Shown here: in pieces, positions 10,353-21,019 of the stretch
Layout: the number at the start of each line of letters is the position of its first letter
Position numbering within the stretch: the first letter of the stretch is position 1
NCBI GenBank assembly: GCA_002900995.3
Contig: CM035305.1
Coordinates: forward strand, 248,001 to 312,000
Direction of reading: 5' to 3'
Source: Ganoderma boninense
Taxonomy: Eukaryota > Basidiomycota > Agaricomycetes > Polyporales > Polyporaceae
DNA length: 64,000 bases
The notes under the pieces: generated by a model
What the model saw: the letters and a program-made list of their open reading frames with translations, nothing else
Databases searched by the model: none
Told to the model about the DNA's origin: nothing
Position numbers and translations under genes: made by a program

Positions 10353-11040
10353 GTCGGGATGGTCTTCGCACTCCTCGCCGCCGGACCGCTCCACGACTGG
10401 TGGATCGTCTGGATGGCGCGGCGCAACCGCGGCATCTACGAGCCCGAGTTCCGGCTCCTCTTCACTTTCTGCTTAGTGATCGGCGCGCTGAGCTACATGG
10501 GCTGGGCGATCGGGAACGACAACCACATGCCCTGGATCGGCGCCGTCGCATGCGTCGCGTACGTCCTGTCCCCCCTGCTCTGCGGCATCTGGTCTTCTCC
10601 TAACGAACCCTTATTCCCCCTGTCACAGCATAAACAACTTCACCATCTCCGTGGCCACCGCGACGCGTGTCGCATACGTGATCGACGCGCACGGGGCCAA
10701 CGCCGCGCACATCCTCACCCTCACTGAAAGCGTCATGTACCTCCTCACCTACTCCGCCACGTTCTTCGCCAACGGGATCGTCCTCTCCGCCGGGGTCCGC
10801 CGCACGCTCCTCGTCGTCGCCGCGATACAGGCCGCGTGCTGGCTGACGTGCATCCCGGTATACGTGTTCGGGAAGCGCGTGCGGTCGTTCGTGCGTACTT
10901 CGCGGTTTCTTCTCTCGGTCGCTGACGCTGACGCTGACTTCGCGTTATTACCGCGTACTGCTTGCTACTAGATCGCGCGCCATCCTCGGCTGTTCCGCGG
11001 GGACGTGCTCGCGCTTGCGGCGACTCCGACTCCAACTTGA
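10353..11040 (+). pseudogene. 3' remnant of an MFS transporter gene split by the retrotransposon
   Basis: Three exons remain: 10353-10558, 10629-10890 and 10972-11040 (stop TGA). They are exons 13-15 of the gene family seen intact at 13207-15887 and 28922-31650. The 262-base middle exon is the same length as in both paralogs, and the last exon begins IARHPRLFRGD as they do. Exon 13 keeps 206 of its expected 230 bases, so the element inserted 24 bases into it. The protein fragment (DDWWIVW-like and GWAIGNDNHMPW motifs, then membrane segments) has no internal stop, so the disruption looks recent. Exons 1-12 should lie left of the window. I infer loss of function. Confidence 0.88.
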
Positions 11041-13206
11041 ACTCCCAAGGCCGAGCAGCGACTGCGTATGAGCCCGACTCCAAATGTCACATCGACATTG
11101 AAACGTTTGAGGACGTCGGGCGATAGCGGACACTGGCATGCGCTGCACTGCAGTGCAGCAGACTCCAAGAGGTTCTCGCATCTCTGGCGCTGTGCGCCTC
11201 TCACGACCACGACCACGACCATGACCATGACCTGGGCTACGACATAAATGATACCGACCCTCGCGAACGGGCTGTATAGCGACTTACTGCATACGGTAGA
11301 CCTCCGAGTTATGACTCCGCCGTGGACCCACGAACACCTCGCGCGCTCGCTGGTTTCTCCCCGTCAACCCTGCTCAGAGTGCCAGTAACGCCGCCACCCG
11401 CATGTAATGATAAATTGTTAACGTTGAACCTACGATACGACACGATACCTGCTCCATAACCCCCGGCCTGTTCGTCTGTATCCACAGCATCGATATTCAA
11501 CGTGTACTGTGCCCATCCCGTCTGAGTCGATGACCGCTCAAATGTCTCATGCGGATATTTACGACTCAGCGACATTCCAGTTGGGACCACTAGACCGCGC
11601 ACTCAAAGGGTTTCACCTTAAATCGGTGCTTGCATGCCTGGCGCTCCCTTCTCTCCATTCTCCGTCTAGATCTCGAGCAACTTTCGAGTCCGCCTTGTCT
11701 CCCAAAGCTGACGATAGATGACCTAGTATGTGCATGGAGGGCGGACGGTCATATAACGCATTCACCGTGTCTCCGAGTGGCTCGACAACCCCACAGCCTA
11801 ACCTGGTGCCTGCCCCTGTATCCGGACTCCAGCCCCCATCCTCACGGTCAAACACGCGTTGCCTTCCACGGTCCCAGGACTTGTGACATCTGGGGCCCCC
11901 TTCCTCCGTTGCGCAGACTCGGGAGAGCCCGATGTCTGCCTCGTGCAACTCATTCTGCGGTCCCGAGGAAGGTGCGTACGTCGTCTCCTTGAAGGCTAAT
12001 AATTTGCCCGTCACAGCACCGTCTCGACTCGACTGCGGCGTGGTTAATACGTTGAATTAGGAGGACTATGCGCGCAAGCCCAGTGCAGAGAGCGCTCATA
12101 CACGGCTTCCGAGTTTGATGCTCACGGAGTCCGTCGTGCCAAGTACTACGTACATGGCCCTCGACCTGCGCCGGAGTGGCTTCATATGCAGCTCCGTAGC
12201 TGCTGCGGCTGGCGATTCGCGCGCACTGCCTAGCGGTATGCGCACCATCCCCTAGTCCAATATTAATGCCGAAATATTAATGGGATTCCCTCAAGGGTTT
12301 CCGCGCGTCCATCTCTCATCGGAGTCTCGCTGCTCTGCAGACGGTCCTTGGAGCTCCGGTCGCACGACGGAGTAAGCTCAGCCAACCTCGGCCTGATCCT
12401 GCACTTATTGAGCAAGCCTGAGGCTGCGCCGGTCCGGGACACTCTAGCTGAAGAATACGGTATACCATCTTTCTCTTCAACGCGAGCTACCAGACCATGG
12501 CCAGCACCAGGCCTGCAGGAGCACGGTACCGGTTGCGGGCTCTTATCCGACTCGTGGTGGTGACCTACGCACAGCCGCTGTCGGAGGCGTCGTTATCGTT
12601 TCCGGCTCTACTCTGCGAGCGGTGGTGAAACCTCAGAGAGCCGCGACGCGGTACCGGTCCTCTTGACAACTGTGGCATTTGCAACTCCTTCAAAGGGTAC
12701 CGGTGGCTGAGCCTCGTGCGTCCGCAACACGTCCCAGTACTAGTTAAGCCTGCTGACAGTCCCGGCGAGGGCCAGCGCTCGGTGTTGGAGTTGTGCCATC
12801 AGAGTACTTACTCTGTGGACGGCCACACCGATGGCACATGTCCGCGGGCAAGTCCTTCTTGCGTACATCTAGTGCCTTGTATTGTGTGCGTGGAGGCCAA
12901 GGCGACAACGTGAGTCTGCTCGGTCAGACTTGGACTCGACGGGCCTGGGGCCAGCGAGGAAATTTTACGGAGGAACGTCCGGCCTTCAAGTTCGTAATCT
13001 CGTGAAACCATAGGTTCATCAACGTCAACGGCCGGTAGCTCGTTTGGCATTGGTCGTAGCATCTACATGGTCAGAATATCGTGCGGCGGTCGTGGGCGCA
13101 CAGCGCGAGAGAAGACCCGTGGAGAGAAATATACGTATACATCTAGCCCTGCGCACGCGAGGGCGGGGATGCTCGTTCTCATCGTTCCCCCGGGTGGGGC
13201 GGCAGG
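11041..13206. other. Intergenic region between two convergent transporter tails
   Basis: I see no supported gene. A short hexamer repeat (CGACCA/TGACCA) lies at about 11203-11231. Open frames here are short, lack splice-consistent extensions and show no recognisable motif. Confidence 0.6.
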
Positions 13207-15887
13207 CTAAGACGGCGGGAGGTCCCCGCGAAACAGTCGGGGGTGGCGCGCGATCTGCACCGAGTGCCTTAAATCAGTGCCCAACAAATGCACGAAACAC
13301 GCCAACGCAAACAAAACCACAACGCGACGAGTATGTACTCACGAACGAGCGCACGCGCTTCCCGAGCACGTACATCGGCACGCACGCGAGCCAGCACGCG
13401 GCCTGCACGGCAGCGACGACGAGGAGCGTGCGGCGCACCCCAGCGGCGAGGACGACCCCGTTCGCGAAGAACGTCGCGCCGTAGACGACGGCGTCCTGCG
13501 CGGCCTCGGTGAGCGCGATGATGTGCGCGGCGTGGGCCCCGTGGGTGTCGATCACGTACGCGACGCGCGTCGCGCTCGCGATCGCCGTGCCGAAGTACGT
13601 CAGCCTGTTCGGGTTCGCGGTGTCCCGGTGGGAGAGAGGGGGGGAGGGGAGAGGGACGGTGAGGGTTCAATTCCATACGTATGCGGGGAACGAGAGGAAG
13701 GGAGGGGAAAGGCAGGACGTACGCGAGGCACGCGACGGCGCCGACCCAGGGCATATGCCTGTCGTTCCCGAGCGCCCAGCCCATGTAGCTGAGCGCGCCG
13801 GCGAGCATGCTGAGCGTGAAGACGAGGCGGAACTCGGGCTCGTAGACGCCGCGGTTGCGCCGCGCCAGCCAGACGACCGACCAGTCGCTGAGCGGGCCGG
13901 CGGTCGCGATCGCGAGGACGATCCCGACGATGCTCCCGATGTTCGTGAGGCCCTGTCGGGTGCGCGTGTGCGCATGAGTTGGTTGGTTTTTTTTAGGGAT
14001 GAGGGATGTGAAAGGGCAGCGGGGGAGTGGGAAGGAGGGAAGGACGCACGATTTGGCCGGCGTCGAAGCCGTACGTGACCGAGAATATCGTGGACGAGCA
14101 CGCTGCGACAAAACCTACGGTGCGCGGGTGTTAGGGTAAGTACATAGTCGGGACGATCACTCGATATTCAATGCCCTGATATGCTCACCCAGCAGGACCG
14201 TTGGAATAGACACGCTCACAAATGCAAACCATGCCTAAAGCGCGAGCCGGGCGGAATGAGCAACGTGAATCATGCGTGCTGGTGCATAGATATTGCAATA
14301 CGCACTACCGGCGACAGGACAAACGGAAACATTTTGAAGAAAATTCGCCACACGCTTTGATCGCTGAACGTGCCGTTGTAGATCTTGAAGTAAGAGCGGG
14401 CGGTCGGGGAACGTTCTGGTGACGAAGAGCTCAGGCCGACCTCGTCGGACGTCGATCCCTGCGTCTCCGTCTTCTCCGCGTCGGTCGCCTCAACACTAGT
14501 ACTGTCCCGCGCGCTGTCTCCGACTGAAGGCGTTTTGGGCGGTGCTTCACGATGATACGTCGTCTAGGCACGATCGTTATTAAGGTTATCGCGGAGATGA
14601 GAGACAAGGGACGAGGACACCCGACTCACCTCGGGCACGAAGACGAAGACGCCCACAAAGCATATCCCGCTCGCGATGCTGGCGAACCAGAACCCAGTCC
14701 GCCAGGACAGCAGCTGGATGACGTAGCCGTTGATGAGCACGCCCCTGTTCGAACCTTGTCAGTTCCACACGCTGCAGCAGGCTTGCCGCATACAAGCACA
14801 TGGGACCTTACAATATTTCTCCGACGGTTTGGCACATGAGCCAGATACACGACCGCGAGCCACGCTCATGAACGCTTTGGAAACACACGCAATGTGAGTT
14901 CACAGCTCAACAAGGCCCGGCCCGAGCCTGAGGGCGACAGACGCACAAATACAGGTGCTCTATGGTGTTCGCGACTAAGCTGAATGACGAAGTTTGTTTG
15001 TTTAGTATGCGTCCATGGTATGATGGGACGGGGAGTACACACCATCTGGCTGCGGCCGCTCCGAACCCCTGGAACACGCGAGACGCACGGAAGGAGGTCA
15101 GGTTGTGGCTGACCGCGACCCAGATGCAGGACAAAAACATCTATGTCATGTATTGACCGCCGGCCTTCGCGCGTACACTAGCAGGAGCATATATGCATAT
15201 ATGCGCACCAGGAATGACGACGCAAGGTACACGATCCGATGGCCGTACTTGACGCTAACGGGGATTTGCAGGAGCCTACAACGAATCTCCTTAGAGGGGA
15301 TGTATGGGCCAGACGAGGGGGGGAGCAGCGCACATGAATATAGAGACTCCGAGGTAACTGGCGCTGAAGGAAGACGCGACCGCGTCCACGGTGGTGTTGA
15401 ACTGCTTCGCCAGCAGGAAGTACCCGGGGTTGGCGAGGAAGAGCAGGGTATCCGCAAGCCCTGTCATGTACACTCTGTGCGGCATGACAGTGCGCAGGGC
15501 TGATGAGCGAGATGGGGGGAGTCAGACGGAGGCACGCTCACAGCGTCCAGAAGCACGTCTCCTTCCTCCATCTGGGCCAGTTCAAGCTACAGTACATCCC
15601 GTTGAATGTTAGGCATAAAGCAGTGAAGTGCGGGGCGTAAAACACAACGTACGGATCGCGAGGGTCGTCGGAAGGCTGGGGGATAAGCACGACGTGGGAG
15701 TGCTTGCCGGTCCCGCGTTTGAGAGCGCTTACGTCGCCTGTGGTAAGCTGGGCATCCTTCGTCGCCAGGAGCCCAGTGCCGGGGACTGAATCCAGTTTGT
15801 GATCCTCTGTACGGAATTGTCAGCCCGTCGTTGAGCAAGAGAGACGTGTGGTGTGGTTTGATCCTTACCGAGTATACCAAAAGGCAT
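13207..15887 (-). CDS. MFS transporter (DHA1-like), 15 exons, 547 aa
   Basis: Exons in order: 15887-15869, 15806-15653, 15586-15542, 15474-15334, 15275-15209, 15140-15043, 14979-14947, 14874-14812, 14744-14630, 14563-14306, 14234-14189, 14114-14050, 13952-13723, 13604-13343, 13254-13207. Phases close to 548 codons. The N-terminus has the motif DDPRDPLNWPRWRKE, seen in fungal drug/cation H+ antiporter-like carriers, then hydrophobic segments; a polar central loop (PPKTPSVGDSAR...) separates two halves, as in a 12-helix facilitator. The second half has ARRNRGVYEPEFRL and GNDRHMPW. It is probably a plasma-membrane exporter or uptake carrier; the substrate is unknown. Exons 3-9 and 11-14 match in length those of the paralog at 28922-31650, so the two arose by duplication. 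It converges on the broken paralog at 10353-11040. Confidence 0.9.
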
Positions 15888-18153
15888 ATCGCTCAGCACG
15901 ATCGGGGTAGGGAAGGGAAGGGAGGAGGGCGGTGGAAGAGTGCGCGGTGGCACCACTGCTCTCCTGCTATCGCAGTATATAACGTCGAGTGAGATACCGG
16001 TGAATAGCTGCGTTGTGGCGTCGTCGGGGTTGCGCGTAGCCACGGGCCGGGCAGACTACCGGCCGTCTGCAGACCTCGAACGCGCACGATGCGGTGGATC
16101 GCGAGCCCGTGGTTCCCCAGGGGTCGCGAACTGAGCTGGGACTTTGTCCTGCCTCGTCAATGTGAGATGGAATCCGCAAGCTGAAGCCCCTTCGTGATGA
16201 GACCTGATATAGCAATGTGCAGGCCAATCGTCCAGCAATGCAGCCTCCGTGCGTACCGAGGACCGATGTTCCGCTAGGATCCTCCAGGACTGGGGCCCCA
16301 TAACGGGAGAGGTTGGTGTATGCGCTGTGTTCGTGCTGAAACGACTCGCGCGCTCCATCCAACTCTTCCAGGGATAAGCTGGGCACGATCCGCAAATTCA
16401 GAGTGTGGAAGGCAAACAACTTGATGAGGTGGTCACACGTAGTTTAAGCTCGGTGGGGCAAACCATCTAGAACGCCTTCGTAAGCCATACTTTCGGGATC
16501 ACAGTGGTCAGGTGTATCTTTTGAGCACATACCTGGGCCGTAGTCAGCTTTATCTCGCTGACCTCGACTTCTGGCAGTCCGAATACTGATGCGAACTTAC
16601 CACAATGGTGTCACAGTGTACACTTCATTCCCCAAGCTATCACTTCTCCATCAGCACGTAATTTTATTCCACCATATCATTGAAATTTGACTGACAGAAT
16701 TCGCTAATCCTTGGGTTAGCGTTAGCTTCAACCTCATCGTGGCTGGAGGCAGAGAGAGAATCTCCGACTCGACGCACTACCAGCGTGGGGCGTGAGAATA
16801 TGTTTAAAAGCCCGCAACATGGGCGCCTATGTACTGTCGTCGAAGATCTGCAGGCTTGTTCAAACTCACTCGGTTGTAACTCGTTGGCCAATGACTACAG
16901 TTGCTGCCTTTTCTACGACACAGCTACGCTGGGCGAAACGACATGTATATTAAACTCTTATTCTCTATCTCTCCCGTGCTTCGTTGGAATCGCCATCACC
17001 ACAACTACTGTACCACTAGCCGCTTCCAACACTGCCCCTTGGGCTGCGGCTTTGGCTCAGACCGACTTCGGAGCCTACGATTATAATATGCCACTGCACA
17101 ATCTCCATTGATACTTATATTTCAATGATTGAATGTGCACGTCTAGTGAGTGAATCGCTTTTGGAACCGTATCGTCTTTCTTTCATGAGCCCGCGCAGTG
17201 TATGACTCCCTGTAGTGCGCATACAGCATGCCTCGCAGTGACGAGTCCCACTGGTCCCCGCACTCCAAACTCCTTATAAGGGTACCGGAGCTCTTCCGGC
17301 AAAGCGGCTCTCCAACACGTTGATCAGGAATGATACCCTTGCCTAGAGACTGCGCTTCCTCCATCTATTGGAAAGCACCAATGGGCCTCACAAAATATGC
17401 ATCGTTGTTGCTAAGTCTACTTCCATCCTCGGCACCGATCCTAGTGGAGTTGGAATAGTTCATCCCAGCTTGGAGGGGTTCGTTACTGGCTGAAAACAGA
17501 GGTGTCTGAGCGCGCAACGGAGGTAAGCACTGTCATAGACCCACGCGTCATGGTCGTCGTTGGCAATCTGATTCAAAACCCATTTTTCCTTCCCTGTGCA
17601 GCAAATCTTGCACATACAGAAAGTATATGTGGCACCTCTCGCACCTTCCAACCGCGCCGGGACGAAAAGCTTACACCTGAACGTTGGAACGCACTTGGAA
17701 CGACGGAGGCGTCGAGTGTCGTTGCCACGTGCGCTCTGCTCAAGCTCTGCCAGTGGGCAGCGTTTCCACATCCCCATCACCCAGCAAACTGTCCTCCGCC
17801 ACAAACAGGACGGCCAACTATGGCCTGGCCAGTTACCGCCTCCATCAAGGCTTCATCGCCACGGGGGCTTCCTCCGCCTGCCAATTTCACAAGCTTTTGC
17901 ATACCGCTCGCCGTCTTGAGCCGCACTTTGCATGGGAGTCGTCCCGTCGACATCTTGAAGCTTCGCCTCCGGCATCGGATGTGAATGTAACCGGGGTGTG
18001 TGTCCTTTACTTACTTGTGTATCGTGATGTCTGACGTACACGGAGCCCACCATACACTGCGTTCTGCGATGTCCGCAGTGCACCTGGGATCAATTTGCAC
18101 AGCCGTACGGTGCACCAGTAAGTCACGCGTCGGTTATGTCGACGTATAGTAGG
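15888..18153. other. Intergenic region, possible unassigned exon
   Basis: It includes the upstream region of the minus-strand transporter. A 150-codon open stretch on the minus strand (16419-15967) reads like protein in its first half (LNLRIVPSLSLEELDG) but has no ATG and no motif I recognise. A cysteine-containing minus-strand stretch near 17500-17800 is equally unsupported. Nothing else is evident. Confidence 0.45.
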
Positions 18154-18160
18154 TATATAA
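18154..18160 (+). promoter_or_regulatory. TATA box
   Basis: TATATAA lies 40 bases before ATG 18200 of a putative secreted-protein gene. The spacing suits a short 5' leader. Confidence 0.45.
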
Positions 18161-18199
18161 CCCTGACAGGGGCCCACACGCAAAACGACAAGACCGACG

Positions 18200-18480
18200 A
18201 TGAAGTTCTCTCCCTTCCGTCCCGCATCTCTTCTGCTCTTGGCTTTACGATCTGTTCGCGGATTCGTCGTCTACCAAAGGGATTCCGACGGGGTGAGTGC
18301 TTGGAGTTGGAGAACTCTCTGTCTGTTGTTAGTGATCCACTGTCCTCTACGCAGTTCATAGTAGAGCGTGATAACCCTGGGCTGCACCTCGGAGAAGGAG
18401 CTGCCCTCGTGAGCTGTGAGTGCACCACCTCCATCACAGTCAAGACAGACCTTCTACGCCTGAACAAAAACGATCACCGT
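18200..18480 (+). CDS. Putative small secreted protein, 3' end unresolved
   Basis: ATG 18200 opens a 31-codon exon to 18292 (MKFSPFRPASLLLLALRSVRG...), which looks like a signal peptide: two positive residues and then a leucine-rich core. A good intron follows (18293-18354, GTGAGT to CGCAG) and the frame continues with FIVERDNPGLHLGEG. The second exon stays open to 18705, but there it runs antisense to the last exon of the gene at 18517-20127, so the true end is probably earlier, perhaps through another intron. Product unknown. The TATA box and signal-like start support a real promoter. Confidence 0.35.
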
Positions 18481-18516
18481 CAACGATCCCAAGATTTACG
18501 CGCCGCGACCCGGCCG

Positions 18517-20127
18517 TCACAGAGTGCCCGCGCGCCGCTTCAGCCCCTCCCGCACGATGATGGCCGTGACGAGGCTCACGCCCTGCTTCGTCAGGTGCTC
18601 CAGAAGCAGCCCCAGGCTCTCGTCCGAGAGCCGCCCCAGCAGGCTCATCTGCCTGTCGTCCTCGAACCCGAACGAGCGCAGCTTCGGCGCGAGGTCCACG
18701 GATAGCCCGAGCTGCTCGAGGAACCGCTCCACGTCGTCTCCGCCTCCGTCCACGCCCTTCTGCCCCGCAGCGTTCTCACGTCCTTGTCGATACGGTCCAT
18801 GTCCATGCCCAAGTCCATCGGAGGCCCCTCCCGCGGGGTCGCGGCCGGCAGGGGGAGCCTGAGGAGGGTCTCGACGCGATGTGCCAGCGGCAGCCGCTTT
18901 CCGAGCTTCGCTGTCGTTCTTGGACGACCTCGCGGCCGCGGAGCTGACACCGGCACCGGCAGCACTTGGTATTGGCATTGGGTCGAAGTTGCCCACGGCG
19001 GCTTGGTGTCTCCTGCCCCTGAGGTGTCTGTCGAAGTAGCTCAGGCTTTGCCCCGGGCCGACGGAGCATATCTGAAGAACAGCAGAGATAAATTGAGTCA
19101 GCTTCCATGCGATTTGTGAGATAGAGCTTTGACAAGAGAGAGGTGACAGCGCCTGGGGGCGCGGAAGACGGCGCACCTTGGGGCACATGTTGCACTTGAC
19201 GTGCCAGATGTCACCCTCGATTGAGTAGTAGTAGTATAGTTCGATGTTTGCGCGGGGGTGCTGCTTCCGCCTCTTCCCGAGCAGCACCTCGAGCCAGTTT
19301 GGGGCCTGTGCACGGTCGGTCAGATATAGTGGTTTGGAGCGAGCGAGGCGAGCAAGAGGAGTAGTAGCTGAGAGGTATACATTTGGTCGTATTCTCTCCA
19401 CCGAGCCCATCTCCGCTTCCGGATCCGGATCCGGGGACGCTTGAGATCGCGGCCTTGTCGTCAGTTGTAATATATAGTTAGGGGGACGGGACAGGCTTTA
19501 CCTGAACCTTCATCCGGAGGTTCTTCATCCTGTTCACTCTCTTCTTTCGATGCGGCAACCGGTAATTTAGGTGGAAGGTCTTCGCGTTTCACTTTCTTCC
19601 CCGGATTCGGTTTGGGGATTTCCATGATATCGTCCTCGTCCGCTTCAGAGTCTGACGATATGCAGATGTACTCTGGCTCCTTCCTGTCCCTTCCCACTAA
19701 ATAAGAGAGGTATCCGAGACCTCAGGCTTCTGCCGGCTACACATATGCACCCACAGAGATCTAGAGATCACGCACATCGTGCCTTCTTCCCGCGCAGCCA
19801 GCCAGACTGGCGTGGCACCAAATCCTCGTCCTCGTCGACATGGTAAATCTCCGTCGCCTTGCGTTTGCCGCGAACGATGCTCGACGGTGTGGGGTACGGA
19901 GGGCCTTCTTCTGAATCCTCAGGATCGTCGTCGTCTTCCTCATCGACATCATCGATATCCTGATCCCCGCGCGGATCGTAATCCTCGTCGTTCGGGTCGT
20001 CGATGGGCGGCAGCGGCACTACTGGTATTATCTTGACGTCCTCTTCATCTACGTCCAAAAGATAGGATACTCCGAGTGCTGGAGTGGGTCTGAAGGTCGA
20101 CGGCCCCGCTGGTGTATCGATCTCCAT
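18517..20127 (-). CDS. Uncharacterised nuclear-type protein: acidic region, SIM-like motif, zinc finger, C-terminal helical domain
   Basis: Five exons: 20127-19776, 19696-19502, 19439-19381, 19305-19177, 19071-18517; phases close to 429 aa. The N-terminus is acidic, with a basic stretch (RGKRKAT, LRGKKAR). ICISSDSEADEDD resembles a SUMO-interacting motif (hydrophobic core, then acidic/serine). A zinc-finger-like unit spans the exon 4/5 junction: VKCNMCPK, then YFDRHLRGRRH, a C-x2-C...H-x5-H arrangement like C2H2 or BED fingers. The last ~70 residues (VERFLEQLGLSVDLA... VREGLKRRA) form a compact, SAM-like domain shared with the protein at 49793-51067. DNA- or chromatin-associated function is inferred only. 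I know no name for the family. Confidence 0.75.
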
Positions 20128-21019
20128 GAAGGGTCTGCAGAGGAATTGAATTGTTCTGACGAATCTGGCTGGTGGATCCTATCATCGTACTCAGATGGGC
20201 GCGGGGAGATCTGACTGAGCCTACTTACCTCCGGCGGCTTGTACAGAGTATGTTAGTTCAAAGAGGTTTTTGGTCACGATATGGGCAGTATCTGGAAGCC
20301 CCGTCCTCCCAGATGTAGCTCATTGGGGGCTGCAGCCAGCCTCGTGGCCTCCGCGCCCTGATAGAGCACGATAGTGCTAGACCGATCTAGGTTGTTCAAA
20401 GTCTCATACTTATCCGAGGGATAGGTTTCCTGAAGGGGAGATTCTGATGCCACTTGAAAGCAGACTAGTCTCTAGTGACCACTGACTACGATCTGCCCGA
20501 CGACAGTCTTAGTCTACAATACTCAACACCTGAAAACCTTCTATACTCACCCATAGCCACATTCACCAAAGCCTACAAAAGTCTATCCCCGCTAACTCAT
20601 TCCACTTGCAGACGCGCTCACGCCTCAGGATCAGGCTGAATCTGTACGCGAGAAGGTTAGAACTTACCTTCTAGCTGATTTAGACTTGCTGCCACAGAAA
20701 ATAGGAAGGAGCGTAGCGGAGTCTGCCCTGGACGTGGCATTCAGTGGGATTAAACAACAGGATTAGTTGACTTTGTTGATCGTCATTAATTCATGTAAGC
20801 GCTAGATTATACTAGCCGACGTAGTCAACAACGCCGTTTAACGGGGCGCCTCCGCCAATAACTGTTGTTTATTCCTGCTCGAAACCACCACCATCCTGTA
20901 CCCCTCCTCGGCTTAAGCAAATATTCCTCCTGCTACTACCTACTAGGACTTCTGCCTGGCCCGCTTCTCTGCATTTCGAATGAGTTTGCACGGTCGCCAG
21001 CTCTGAAAAGACACTCATC
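20128..21019. other. Intergenic region with one possible orphan terminal exon
   Basis: At 20612-20766 (plus) a stretch preceded by a textbook branch site and acceptor (GCTAACTCATTCCACTTGCAG) is open for 51 codons to a TAG and reads like protein (REKVRTYLLADLDLLPQK). No matching upstream exon could be found, so it may be a gene relic. The rest holds the leader of the Exo84 gene. Confidence 0.35.

Noticed and set aside
13277..13792. Plus-strand open frame inside the minus-strand transporter
   Set aside because: Arg/Glu-rich shadow of GC-rich transporter exons. The minus strand has 15 phase-consistent exons and a paralog.
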